A stretch of DNA of 64,000 nt from Bog-375 sp964654065 (lineage in GTDB: Bacteria > Acidobacteriota > Terriglobia > Bryobacterales > Bryobacteraceae), in the NCBI GenBank assembly GCA_964654065.1, contig CAZZHN010000001.1:1-64000 (forward strand), written 5' to 3'. Of the stretch, positions 23,307 through 34,095 are shown in pieces. The notes beneath the pieces were generated by a model, which ran no database searches, was not told where the DNA came from, and saw only the letters and a list, made by a program, of their open reading frames with translations. Each line of letters opens with the position of its first letter. The first letter of the stretch is position 1. Both the position numbers and the translations under genes were made by a program.

Positions 23307-24237
23307 CGGCGGCCTCCATGGCTTTCAGGAAGATGTCCTCCAGCGAATCGCGCCGGTGATTCAGGCGGCGGATCTGGACTTCCTGGGTGGCCGCGATTTC
23401 GTACAAGCGGCGTACGTCCATCCCCTCGGGCATCACGACCTTGAGGCGCCCTTGCGCGCCGGGCGCTGTTTCGCAGCCGAGGCCGCGGATGGCCTCGACA
23501 AAATTGCCGTTGGTTCCGCCGCGCGTTTCCATCTCCAGGAAGCGTACGTTGGCGCGCCGCTCCTCCTCCAGGTTGCAGAAGGCAGCGATGGCGCCGTCCT
23601 TGAGGATGAGTACCTCGTCGCAGCACTCTTCGACGTCGCGGAGCAAATGGGAGGAGACGATGAGGTGCAGGTCGCCGCGATCGCGAATCTCCTGGATCAA
23701 CTGAATCATGCGCAGGCGGGCCGGCGGATCGAGGCCGTTGGTCGGCTCATCCAGAAACAGCAGCTTGGGGCCGTGGGCGATGGCCTGCGCCAGCTTGGCG
23801 GCCTGCTTCATGCCAAGCGAGTAGGTGCCGAGGGCGCGGTAGCGAACTTCGCCGAGGCCGACGTAGAAGAACGCCTCGTGCGCGCGCTCCAGAGCCTCCG
23901 ACTTCGGCAGCCCGGCAAGTTCCGCCATCAGCCGCACGAAGCGCACGCCGCTCATGGCGGCGATGAACGAATCGTTCTCCGGCATGTAGCCGATCAGGCT
24001 GCGAACCGCGCGCGGCTCGCGCCGGATATCGCGTCCGAGAATGCGGGCGGTTCCCGCCGACGGCTGGTGAAAGCCAAGCAGCGCGTTGAGCAGCGTCGAC
24101 TTTCCAGCGCCGTTGGGCCCCAGCAGGCCGATCGAGCGGCCGGTAAGCGAAGCCTTGAGCCCGTTGAGAATGACCCGATTGCCGAAGCGCACCTCCAGGC
24201 CATCGAGCTCAATGACGGGAGCCACCTTTTCAGCCAT
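23293..24237 (-). CDS. ABC transporter ATP-binding protein
   Basis: ATG 24237 shares TGATG with the end of the FecR gene; a GTG one codon earlier is possible. 314 residues: Walker A LLGPNGAGKSTLLNALLG, signature YSLGMKQAAKLAQAI, Walker B LLFLDEPTNGLDP, H-loop LIVSSHLL, then a C-terminal regulatory extension. First ATPase of the two exporter pairs. Confidence 0.93.
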   Translation of the reverse strand: MAEKVAPVIELDGLEVRFGNRVILNGLKASLTGRSIGLLGPNGAGKSTLLNALLGFHQPSAGTARILGRDIRREPRAVRSLIGYMPENDSFIAAMSGVRFVRLMAELAGLPKSEALERAHEAFFYVGLGEVRYRALGTYSLGMKQAAKLAQAIAHGPKLLFLDEPTNGLDPPARLRMIQLIQEIRDRGDLHLIVSSHLLRDVEECCDEVLILKDGAIAAFCNLEEERRANVRFLEMETRGGTNGNFVEAIRGLGCETAPGAQGRLKVVMPEGMDVRRLYEIAATQEVQIRRLNHRRDSLEDIFLKAMEAADGRL

Positions 24238-26720
24238 CACTTCTCTTTATACGCCCTCTGATGTCCGCCTGTTCCGAGGAGTTGTCCGATCGGGATGGAG
24301 TTCGCCGCCCAATCGCCGGGACTGCCGGTCAGGAGCGCCGATAAGCTGGCTCCCAGCACATCGCTGGCGCTGGCCACGGTGATGCGGTCCGGTTCGCCAT
24401 ACGCGGCGATCAGCGTCGGTTTCAGGTTGCTGAGGCGCTCGGCCGGACTGGGTTGCCCGGGATGGTTGCCGCCCATACCGCTCAACAGCCCGGCGAACGG
24501 CGCCAGTGAAGTCCCCAGGTTCTGATACAGCACGGCGGAGAAGTTGGCGTAGTGGTCGCGCGGTGTCAATGCCATGAACCTGGCGGAACGGATGATGGAA
24601 GTTCCGGCCTCCTTCAGATCCAGGGCACGTTTGACCAGCGTCCGGCTCGGCGCGGCGATCATGTATCCGTCGGCGAAGGTGTAATGGGCCTCCGCCAGCG
24701 GCCCCAGCGTGGGAGCGCTGATGGAGTAATAGGTCCGGCCATCGACGGTTTCCTGCGCCATGCGGATCTGGCCGCTGGATTTGGCGCTTTGCCGATTGGC
24801 GACCGCCACCAGGCGCGTGAAGACCGACTGCAGTTGCGCCGGATTGTAAACCTCCACCACCACTTTCCAGGAAGGCACCGGCATCAGCGGTCCATCCAGC
24901 GACACGGCAAACTCGCCTCCCAGGCTGTGCGCAAGGTCGTTGCGCAGCTCGCCCTCCGCGCCCAATCCGGCCGGAGTGGTCTTCGCCATGCCGGCGAGTT
25001 GGTCGGCGATGGCGACCGGGTCGCGCACTACGAACGCCGCGAGCGTGCTCGCGTCCGGCGAAACGTAATCGAGCGATCCCATCGCCGCCGGATTGGCCAG
25101 CCACGCGGCGATGCCGGAGCGCGCCGGGTCGAAGCTTAGTGCGGCGCGCGCCTCCATCTGGTGATTGACTTCCTTCTCCTCGCCGACGAAATAGCGCATC
25201 CCCGCCGTGTGTTCGCCCTGAGCGAGGCGCGAAAGATCGGCGCACACCAGCAGCCCTGCGCCTTCGTGATACACCTCCGCGATGCGCGCGTAGAAGGGCG
25301 TGCCGTCGAATCCGCCGGATGGCGAATCGAAGGCTGGAACCAGGTTCTCCACCGCGCCGCGGTCCGGACCGAACGCCACCAGGCCGTGGCGAACTTCCAC
25401 CGTCAAACCAGCGCCCTGTTGGGCGAGAAACTCGGCGAACCCGCCGCGCACCATCTGCGATACGAGCACAGGGGCCTGCGGCTTGCCATCCGGAGCAGTC
25501 AACACGACCACCGCGATCTCTGGGCCCAGGTAACCGCTGGCAGCGCGGAGCTTCTCAATTACCGGCTGCACCTTGGCGCCGCGCTCGCTCCAGAACCGGC
25601 CCAGCTCGGGACTTTCGGCGATCTTCTGGTTGAGCACCGCTTCCGCCTGGCTGAGATAGTCGCCCAGATTGGGAATGCTGGCATACAATGCGGTCGACGC
25701 CGGTAAGCGGTTCAGCAAATCGCTCTGGTAGCGCAGATCGGGCAGATGAATCCGCTCCAGGCTGGCGCGCAAGTCGGCCAGCAGGGCATAATAATGATCC
25801 CGGTTGCGGCTCCACGCGATGTCGTCCTTGACCGGTTCCGGGTCCATCTCCGCGCCGGTGACGGTCTGATCGCCGCGGTGCAGCACTTGCTCGCTGCTGC
25901 CCTGCGCGACGTGCACTTCGCCCTGCACCACGGAAACCCGAGATCCCTTGACGCCGGCGCTGACGCCGAAGATGGTCCCGGTCACCGCCACGCGGCAATC
26001 GCCGGTATCCACAAACAGGTGGCCCTTGCGGCGCTTGGCTGCTTCCACCATCACGCTGCCGCGGCCCAACCGAATGGTCAGGTCATTCGCGGAAGCCGTA
26101 GTGAGGAGACTGGAGCGCTCGCGCAGTTCCACCGACGAACCGTCGCGAAGGCGGAGCAAAGCATCGGAATCCTTGGCGGTCCGAATCTCCACACCCTCCG
26201 GCAGATCCTGTCCGGCTACCAGCGGACGGAGCCCGCCATCGGCCGCCACTTGATACAGGGTGCCGCTGACCGCGTCCACGCGGGCCCGGCCGCCGGGCGC
26301 GCCAGTTCGTTCGACCACAGTCCAAACACCCGCTCCGGCCGCAATCACCACCGCGGCCGCGGCTGCCCATCGACCGGCATGAACGCCGCGCCAAACGGGC
26401 CGCGCCGCCGGACGCGCCGACGGCATGGCGACCACTTTCCCTTCGTAGATATGGCGGCACGCGACGCACGCATGAAGATGGTCTTCCACCAGCATGGCGC
26501 GCGCTTGGGGCAGCCGGCCCGCGCGGTAATCGGCGAGCAGCGCCTGAAAGTCGGCACAGCCGCGAATGGGTTCGCTGCTCAACTGACCGGCCGCCTCCGC
26601 CAACCGCGCCCACACGCGGCTCCCAGCGGCCTCGACCACTGCTGGATCCACAACCTCGCCGCGAATTTCTGACAACGCTTGCTCCAACGCTGGATCCTGG
26701 AAACTATTTTCGGGTGTCAT
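24237..26720 (-). CDS. Large membrane anti-sigma protein: zinc-finger ZAS, FecR domain and DUF3352-like periplasmic region
   Basis: ATG 26720 overlaps the sigma factor stop (ATGA). 827 residues. The cytoplasmic part has a ZAS-type zinc motif (Cys55, His81-x3-Cys85-x2-Cys88). One membrane helix spans about 117-136, then a periplasmic FecR domain (DAVSGTLYQV, GSSVELRERSSLL, DTGDCRVAVTGTIFGVSA). The last 480 residues resemble DUF3352-type proteins (LPASTALYASIPNLGDYLSQ, ADGYMIAAPSRTLVKRAL). Expected role: hold the ECF sigma factor until an envelope signal arrives. The unusual length suggests direct sensing. Downstream ABC genes are likely co-expressed. Confidence 0.85.
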   Translation of the reverse strand: MTPENSFQDPALEQALSEIRGEVVDPAVVEAAGSRVWARLAEAAGQLSSEPIRGCADFQALLADYRAGRLPQARAMLVEDHLHACVACRHIYEGKVVAMPSARPAARPVWRGVHAGRWAAAAAVVIAAGAGVWTVVERTGAPGGRARVDAVSGTLYQVAADGGLRPLVAGQDLPEGVEIRTAKDSDALLRLRDGSSVELRERSSLLTTASANDLTIRLGRGSVMVEAAKRRKGHLFVDTGDCRVAVTGTIFGVSAGVKGSRVSVVQGEVHVAQGSSEQVLHRGDQTVTGAEMDPEPVKDDIAWSRNRDHYYALLADLRASLERIHLPDLRYQSDLLNRLPASTALYASIPNLGDYLSQAEAVLNQKIAESPELGRFWSERGAKVQPVIEKLRAASGYLGPEIAVVVLTAPDGKPQAPVLVSQMVRGGFAEFLAQQGAGLTVEVRHGLVAFGPDRGAVENLVPAFDSPSGGFDGTPFYARIAEVYHEGAGLLVCADLSRLAQGEHTAGMRYFVGEEKEVNHQMEARAALSFDPARSGIAAWLANPAAMGSLDYVSPDASTLAAFVVRDPVAIADQLAGMAKTTPAGLGAEGELRNDLAHSLGGEFAVSLDGPLMPVPSWKVVVEVYNPAQLQSVFTRLVAVANRQSAKSSGQIRMAQETVDGRTYYSISAPTLGPLAEAHYTFADGYMIAAPSRTLVKRALDLKEAGTSIIRSARFMALTPRDHYANFSAVLYQNLGTSLAPFAGLLSGMGGNHPGQPSPAERLSNLKPTLIAAYGEPDRITVASASDVLGASLSALLTGSPGDWAANSIPIGQLLGTGGHQRAYKEK

Positions 26721-27274
26721 GCCTCGCCTCCCTGGTAAACGCGGAATTCCTTCTCCAGCCGGTCGCGGGTCCGTGAAATGGTCACCGCGACGCTGCCCGG
26801 CGTGGTATCGAACAACCGCGCAATCTCGGGATTGTCTTTTCCTTCGAAGAACCGCAATGCGAACATCTGCGCAATACGCGGATTCAGCCGCGCCAGCGCG
26901 CCGCGCAGCCAATCGCGAATTTCACTGGAGGCCTGCAGACGATCCGGCCGGCGATGCGGGCTCTCCGCCAGCACGGGTTCCAAGTCATCCAGGGGAATGT
27001 TCCGGATGCCCTGCCGCGCGCGTACTATGTCCAGTGCCGCATTCACCGCCGCGCGCCGCAGGAAGCTCGGTATATTCTCCACCGTGTCAGCGGACGCATC
27101 CCGCTTCAGCAACCGCAAAAATACAGTTTGCAGGGCGTCTTCGGCGTCGCTCGCGTTCCCCGTCACGCGGTATGCTGCGCGAAACACGGCAGCATGACTC
27201 TCCCGGAACACTCGTTCTAGATCGGCTAGTGAGAGACGGGCTGGTTCCGGAGGAGCGGCCATTAACGTATTCAT
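26717..27274 (-). CDS. ECF-type RNA polymerase sigma factor
   Basis: ATG 27274 gives 185 residues. Region 2 (VFRAAYRVTGNASDAEDALQ, with TVFLRLL) and region 4 (MFALRFFEGKDNPEIARLFD, then a recognition helix GSVAVTISRTRDRL) are intact. It heads an operon whose next gene encodes its probable anti-sigma protein and then two ABC exporters. Self-activation is expected from the family; I could not identify the promoter with confidence. Confidence 0.92.
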   Translation of the reverse strand: MNTLMAAPPEPARLSLADLERVFRESHAAVFRAAYRVTGNASDAEDALQTVFLRLLKRDASADTVENIPSFLRRAAVNAALDIVRARQGIRNIPLDDLEPVLAESPHRRPDRLQASSEIRDWLRGALARLNPRIAQMFALRFFEGKDNPEIARLFDTTPGSVAVTISRTRDRLEKEFRVYQGGEA

Positions 27275-27489
27275 CCTAACAGGCTCTCTACACAAAGGGA
27301 CGCGCCACTGCACCGCTATTTAGCACGGCGGCGCGAAGTCCGGGGCGCCCAGCACGGAGAATGGCCGAAACGGTACCGCATGTGCGGGGGTACCCAGGTG
27401 GCGCATCGGCGGGTAGCGCGAATCCTTGCACTACATCGGGAAACTCTGAGCGGGCTGGGAGAGGGCAAAAATCAGGCTGCGGGGACAAG
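27275..27489. other. Intergenic region upstream of the ECF operon
   Basis: The gap 27275-27751 holds the ECF operon promoter region, the minus-strand terminator at 27490-27523, and about 230 bases between that terminator and the STAS gene. I see no ORF with a ribosome site. Confidence 0.5.
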
Positions 27490-27523
27490 AAAAAAGCCCC
27501 GCGCCGGGGAAGACGCGGGGCTT
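27490..27523 (-). terminator. Strong intrinsic terminator at the end of the glmS-yjbQ-STAS unit
   Basis: A 10-bp stem AAGCCCCGCG / CGCGGGGCTT (27494-27523) is followed on the minus strand by TTTTTTC. It lies 228 bases beyond the STAS gene stop and would end transcripts from the dcw-glmS direction. Confidence 0.85.
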
Positions 27524-27751
27524 AGGTCTACTACATTCTGTCTCGGAGGATGACAGAGTAATGAAAGCTTAACACTGGTTCTGGCTTAAATCAATTCGAT
27601 TTCGAACAAAAAACGCCTTTGGGCTCTTGTTAACAAATTCACGACCACCACCTGCGGAAGCTGCTGCCAGATGGCTGCGGGAATGGAAGCGCGAGGCGGA
27701 CTCAGCATCGCCAACCGAATCGCGCGGCGCGCGAGCGGGCGGCATCGCGTG

Positions 27752-28114
27752 TCAGGCGGTCGCCACGCCCGCTCCCATCGCCTTGACGGCAGCGGCCTCG
27801 TCATCATAGGCGATGAAAACGGTATAAAGCTTGGTGATGGTCAGCAACTCCTTGACCTTGCCCTGCGCGTGCAGCAACCTGACGTCGCCGCCAATATTGG
27901 TCACCGTCGCATACGACCCGACGATTTCGCCGAGGCCGGCGCTGTCGAGGTAGGTCACCTCCCGCAGGTTGAGCAGGATGTTCTTCTGGCCCGATCCAAC
28001 CAAATCCTTGATGGTGTCGCGCACCACCCCGGACCCGTCCCCGAGGACGATCCTTCCGGCCAGATCTACGATGGCCACGTTGCCCGTTTTTCGAACGGTA
28101 GCCTTTGCGCTCAT
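27752..28114 (-). CDS. STAS-domain anti-sigma factor antagonist
   Basis: 120 residues of one STAS domain, as in SpoIIAA/RsbV: VAIVDLAGRIVLGDGSGVVR, NILLNLREVTYLDSAGLGE with the phosphorylatable serine at 58. Phosphorylation by a partner kinase normally blocks binding to the anti-sigma factor. No partner gene adjoins. It lies downstream of yjbQ with a 43-base gap. Confidence 0.9.
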   Translation of the reverse strand: MSAKATVRKTGNVAIVDLAGRIVLGDGSGVVRDTIKDLVGSGQKNILLNLREVTYLDSAGLGEIVGSYATVTNIGGDVRLLHAQGKVKELLTITKLYTVFIAYDDEAAAVKAMGAGVATA

Positions 28115-28157
28115 TGTGCCTCCAGCCGACCATTGTACATGGCGGCGCGATCGTGTG

Positions 28158-28586
28158 TTACTTGCCGCCGATCAAGTGCAGCTTGATGCGCCGGCGATGC
28201 GGGGCCCGGCGATGTTCGAACAAATAGATGCCCTGCCATGTGCCTAAGGCCATCCGGCCCCGTTCCACCGGCACCGAGAGCTGCGTCAAGGTAAGCGCGG
28301 CGCGGATATGCGCCGGCATGTCATCCGGCCCTTCCACGGTGTGACGGTACAGGCGGTTGTCCTCGGCGACGAGCTGGTTGAAGAACTGGTTCAGATCGTG
28401 CATGACATCGGGATCGGCGTTCTCCTGGATGGTGAGCGACGCCGAGGTGTGCTGCACAAACACCGTGAGAAGGCCGGCGGCGACATCGAGCCCGGACAGC
28501 CAGCCATCGATCACGCCCGTGATCTCATACAGGCCCTTGCCCCCTGTCGACACCTCGACCTGGTGGGTGAATTGCGCCAGCGGCAC
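28158..28586 (-). CDS. yjbQ: YjbQ/UPF0047-family protein
   Basis: 142 residues with the family signature VFVQHTSASLTIQENADPDV (about 42-61) and C-terminal GTWQGIYLFEHR. The conserved His, Glu and Asp form a metal site. Some members are annotated as secondary thiamine-phosphate synthases; the physiological role is unsettled. It begins one base after the glmS stop. Confidence 0.93.
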   Translation of the reverse strand: MPLAQFTHQVEVSTGGKGLYEITGVIDGWLSGLDVAAGLLTVFVQHTSASLTIQENADPDVMHDLNQFFNQLVAEDNRLYRHTVEGPDDMPAHIRAALTLTQLSVPVERGRMALGTWQGIYLFEHRRAPHRRRIKLHLIGGK

Positions 28587-28587
28587 G

Positions 28588-30441
<1,854 letters not shown>

Positions 30442-30526
30442 AAAACCATTATAGGGAAGCCGCGGCGAGGCTCTCCGGCGGAACAGCGGCGGCGCTTCTT
30501 CGGTCGGCGGAGGGGGATTGAGAAAT

Positions 30527-30580
30527 GCCGGCGGCAGAGACCGCCGGCGCTACCGGCTGTTCTCTTGCAGCGCCGGCGGT
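30527..30580. repeat. Family A palindrome with an extra half-copy, between purS and glmS
   Basis: GCCGGCGG-cagaga-CCGCCGGCGCTACC (30527-30554), then CGCCGGCGGT (30571-30580), a further arm that can pair with the first. It fills the 140-base gap between purS and glmS and may stall or protect the transcript there. Confidence 0.7.
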
Positions 30581-30581
30581 G

Positions 30582-30827
30582 TTAGTCCAGCAACTCCACG
30601 CGATACTCTTCTATCACGGGGTTGGCGAGCACATCATGAGCGGCGGTTTCGATGTCCTTCCGTGCCTGTTCGGGTGACACTCCGCCGGCAATGGCGATAT
30701 CGAAGAACTTGCCCTGGCGCACATCCTCGATGGCGGAAAAACCGAGGCCCTGGAGCGCGGAGCGCACCGTCTGGCCCTGCGGGTCGAGCACGGTGCTCTT
30801 CAAAGAAACAAAGACACGAGCTTTCAT
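30582..30827 (-). CDS. purS: Phosphoribosylformylglycinamidine synthase subunit PurS
   Basis: PurS joins PurL and PurQ to convert FGAR to FGAM in purine synthesis. 81 residues with the family pattern: KARVFVSLKSTVLDPQGQTV, ALQGLGFSAIEDVRQGKFFD, and a C-terminal NPVIEEYRVELLD. It lies 50 bases after ftsZ, away from purL and purQ, which is unusual. The stop is next to a family A repeat. Confidence 0.93.
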   Translation of the reverse strand: MKARVFVSLKSTVLDPQGQTVRSALQGLGFSAIEDVRQGKFFDIAIAGGVSPEQARKDIETAAHDVLANPVIEEYRVELLD

Positions 30828-30877
30828 GGAGGAACTCCGATTATAACCGGCGTCGGCCCTTCGCGCTCCTCCTAGCC

Positions 30878-32104
30878 TTAGTTCAGCAGCCGCCCCTGCC
30901 TCATGAATGCCGGCGTGTCCAGATCTTCCAGATCCAGCTCCATCGATTCATCCTCTGCCGGATCCATTGCCTCCCCGTGAAGCTGCGCGGGAATCGCTGG
31001 CAAAGGCTCCGCCAGAACGGCGGCGGCCACCGCCGGGACAGGCTCTGGCTCCGTACCCATCGGCCTCACTTTGGTGATGGCAGCAGGCCTGCGCTCTTCG
31101 ACCGCTGATTTCTCCGGCTGGAAGCCGGTGGCGATCACCGTGATCTTCACCGCATCCGCCAGGCTTTCGTTGAGAATCACGCCGAAGTTGATCTGCGCAT
31201 CCTCACATTCGGCCGCCTCGCGGATAATGGAACACGCCTCGTTCACTTCGTGCAATCCCAGGCGGCTGGAGCCGGTGATATTGATCAGAATGCCCTTGGA
31301 ACCGGCGATGCGCGAGTCCTCGAGCAGCGGGCAACTGATGGCCTGGCGAGCTGCCTCGACCGCCGCCTTCTCACCGCGCCCCACGGCCGTCCCCATCATG
31401 GCGTAGCCCATGCCGAGCATGGTCGCCTTGATGTCCGAGAAGTCGCGATTGATCAACCCCGGGGTGGTGATGATGTCGCTGATGCCTTGCACGGCCTGCC
31501 GCAGCAGGTCATCCGCCACTTTGAACGCTTCGAAGAAACTGGTGCCGCGCGGCACCAGCGCCAGCAGGCGGTCATTGGGAATGGCGATGACGGTATCCAC
31601 CGCGGTGGCAAGCCGCCGCAACCCCTCTTCGGCCAGCCGCATGCGGCGCGGGCCTTCGAATCCGAATGGCTTCGTGACGACGGCGACGGTGAGCGCGCCC
31701 ATTTCCTTGGCCAGACTGGCAATCACCGGCGCGGCGCCGGTTCCTGTTCCACCGCCCAGCCCGGCGGTGACGAACACCATGTCAGCGCCTTCCAGGACTT
31801 CCAGAATGTGATCGGTGTTTTCGAGCGCCGCCTGCTGCCCGATTTCGGGATCGGCTCCGGCGCCCAATCCCCGCGTGAGCTTGGGCCCCAGCTGCAGCTT
31901 GTGGGGAACCTCGACCGCCGCCAGGGCCTGCAGATCCGTGTTCATGACACAGAACGCGACCCCCTCGACTCCCTCGCGCACCATGCGCGCCACGGCGTTG
32001 CATCCTCCGCCGCCCACGCCGACCACTTTGATCTGGGTCCCCTGGTGCGATTCCTCTGCGATTTCGTATTTCAAGTCGTCGATATGCGAATCCATCAATC
32101 CCAT
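30878..32104 (-). CDS. ftsZ: Cell division protein FtsZ
   Basis: FtsZ is the tubulin-like GTPase that forms the Z ring. ATG 32104 has AGGAGGC upstream; the longer reading is rejected. 408 residues: IKVVGVGGGGCNAVARM, GTPase loop GLGGGTGTGAAPV, the T7 region around residue 215 (ITTPGLINRDFSDIKATM) and the C-terminal peptide LDTPAFMRQGR that binds FtsA. Last canonical gene of the dcw cluster. Confidence 0.98.
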   Translation of the reverse strand: MGLMDSHIDDLKYEIAEESHQGTQIKVVGVGGGGCNAVARMVREGVEGVAFCVMNTDLQALAAVEVPHKLQLGPKLTRGLGAGADPEIGQQAALENTDHILEVLEGADMVFVTAGLGGGTGTGAAPVIASLAKEMGALTVAVVTKPFGFEGPRRMRLAEEGLRRLATAVDTVIAIPNDRLLALVPRGTSFFEAFKVADDLLRQAVQGISDIITTPGLINRDFSDIKATMLGMGYAMMGTAVGRGEKAAVEAARQAISCPLLEDSRIAGSKGILINITGSSRLGLHEVNEACSIIREAAECEDAQINFGVILNESLADAVKITVIATGFQPEKSAVEERRPAAITKVRPMGTEPEPVPAVAAAVLAEPLPAIPAQLHGEAMDPAEDESMELDLEDLDTPAFMRQGRLLN

Positions 32105-32121
32105 TTTGTCTTCGCCTCCTG

Positions 32122-33318
32122 CTATAAAATCTTGCTCAACCAGCCTACGGCCGCACGCTGCCGTTCCGTCTGCTCCTTCAGTTTTGCCGAGTACATCGCG
32201 AGGCCTCCTGCGGCGCACCATTCCGGGTCATTCATCGCCTCCGGCCAATCGGCGATTCCCACCGCGAGGCCGAATCGCGACTGGCAGCCCAACTCTCGCT
32301 CCGCCACATCGGCGATTTCCGCCAGTTTGGCGCCGCCGCCAGTGATGAAGACGCCGCCGGTGAGCGATTGCTCCATGCTGACGCGCGCCAGTTCTTCACG
32401 CACGAGTTGAAACAACTCCGTGGCGCGCGACTCCAGAATCAGATCGACGTGTCTCTTCGGCGCCTGCCGCGGATCGCGGCCGTCGGCCGAAGGCAGCTCC
32501 ACGCGGACGTTTTCCGGCGAATCCGCCGCGTTGGCGCAGCCGTATTCGAGCTTCACCTGCTCGGCTTCAGCAGGGGTGACGCACAGGCCGCGCGCCAGGT
32601 CACTGGTAAAGTGGCTGCCGGAAACCCGCAGGCTCGAAGCCAGGCACATGGCGTCGCCGTAATAGACGACGAGCGAAGTGGAGTCAGCACCGATGTCCAC
32701 CAGCGCCACGCCCTCGCGCCTCTCCTCGGGCTGCACCGCGGCATACCAGCCCGCCTGCGCTTCGAATACCGTTTCCTCGACCACCAGGTGCGCCTGGTTG
32801 ACGGCACCCACCAGCGTGCTGTGTTCCCGAGTGGCGGCCGTCACCAGGTGAACGTTCATCTCCAACCGTGCCGCCGTCATTTTGCGCGGATCGCGATGGC
32901 CAGGATGATCGTCCACCACGAAATCCTGCGGGAACAATTGCAGCACCATGCGATCTTCCTGCAACTGCACGCGCGCCGCGCGCTCCTTGACGCGGTTGAC
33001 ATCGCGCTGCTGAATCTCGCGCGGGTAGCCCATCTCCAGGACGCCACGCCCATTGGCTCCGCGCAAACTCGGGCCGCCCATCCCGACCACCGCCGACTCC
33101 ACCGAGACTCCGGCGCTCGACTCCGCCTCGGCAAGCGCTGCCAGAATCGATTCGGCCACCGCCTGCTGATCTGCGATCGATCCCTTCGACCAGCCCTGCG
33201 ACTCCACCGCGGCGCAACCGATCAGGCGCAGGCGCTGCTCCTCCAGCGCGCACACTACCATGCGCGTCTTGCTGCTGCCCGCGTCGAGCCCCACTGCGTA
33301 CGTCGGTTTATCCGGCAT
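32122..33318 (-). CDS. ftsA: Cell division protein FtsA
   Basis: FtsA is the actin-like ATPase that ties FtsZ to the membrane. 398 residues: YAVGLDAGSSKTRMVVCALE (phosphate 1), the 1C subdomain (about 80-165), ALVDIGADSTSLVVY (phosphate 2), and GGVFITGGGAKLAEIADVAE. The tail AVGWLSKIL is an amphipathic membrane-targeting helix. 17 bases precede ftsZ. Confidence 0.96.
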   Translation of the reverse strand: MPDKPTYAVGLDAGSSKTRMVVCALEEQRLRLIGCAAVESQGWSKGSIADQQAVAESILAALAEAESSAGVSVESAVVGMGGPSLRGANGRGVLEMGYPREIQQRDVNRVKERAARVQLQEDRMVLQLFPQDFVVDDHPGHRDPRKMTAARLEMNVHLVTAATREHSTLVGAVNQAHLVVEETVFEAQAGWYAAVQPEERREGVALVDIGADSTSLVVYYGDAMCLASSLRVSGSHFTSDLARGLCVTPAEAEQVKLEYGCANAADSPENVRVELPSADGRDPRQAPKRHVDLILESRATELFQLVREELARVSMEQSLTGGVFITGGGAKLAEIADVAERELGCQSRFGLAVGIADWPEAMNDPEWCAAGGLAMYSAKLKEQTERQRAAVGWLSKIL

Positions 33319-33333
33319 GATCCGTTCGGCTTC

Positions 33334-34095
33334 CTATTCCTTGGCGGTAATGCGATCCTCCAGCCGGAGGTCGAACGTCCTCGCCCGCGGCGACCGCTGC
33401 TCGATCTCCGGATAGTGGCGGAGGAAATTCTGGTAACGGCGTCCATAATTGGCATCGCCGAGGAGCAAGGACACGGCATGGCGGTCCACCTGCACGACGA
33501 CGCGCAGGTTTTCGGGATCGGAGGCGTCGACTTCGGAAACGTCCTTGGCCAGATAGCCCATGTCCTCCTCCAGACGCAGCAGAGCCCGGACCCGCTCGCG
33601 CCGCGCCTCTTCGGTGGAGTCCTCCTGGATCCCACTCAGCACCGGAAAAGTGAACGAAGCCTGCGGCGGCGGCTCCAGCAGCACTCCTTCGGCGTCGATC
33701 AGCACCACGCTGCTCGCCAGGTAGACGAACGCCACCGGATTCCGCTCGTGGATGCGCACCACCAGCCGGTCCGGCCAGACGCGCGAGACCGAAGCGTCTT
33801 CTACCCAATCGATGGCTAGCAGGCGGCGCCGCCGCTCAGCCAACGGCACCGCAAGAATCCCGCGGCCGAAATCGGCGTTGAAGACGTGCCGCACTTTGGA
33901 TCGCGACGCATAGCGCAAGCCTTCGATCACCAGCGCGTCCTGGCGATCGCTGGACAGCACGAAGCGCGGGTCGGTTGCCACGTAGGCGCGCAGTTTCAAG
34001 GCCGCCAGCGCGGTGGACGCGCACACCAGGCACATGGCGGCCAGGCCCAGCCACAGCCGCCAGCGATTGCCGCTTTTCTTGTTTTCACGCGGCAC
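33334..34095 (-). CDS. ftsQ: Cell division protein FtsQ
   Basis: 253 residues: a short basic cytoplasmic tail, one membrane helix (WLGLAAMCLVCASTALAALK, about 15-34), a POTRA domain (about 55-125, with RRRLLAIDWVEDASVSRVWP) and the FtsQ beta domain. It acts in the divisome complex with FtsL. It overlaps the murC end by 11 bases. murB and ddl, often between murC and ftsQ, are missing. Confidence 0.9.
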   Translation of the reverse strand: MPRENKKSGNRWRLWLGLAAMCLVCASTALAALKLRAYVATDPRFVLSSDRQDALVIEGLRYASRSKVRHVFNADFGRGILAVPLAERRRRLLAIDWVEDASVSRVWPDRLVVRIHERNPVAFVYLASSVVLIDAEGVLLEPPPQASFTFPVLSGIQEDSTEEARRERVRALLRLEEDMGYLAKDVSEVDASDPENLRVVVQVDRHAVSLLLGDANYGRRYQNFLRHYPEIEQRSPRARTFDLRLEDRITAKE

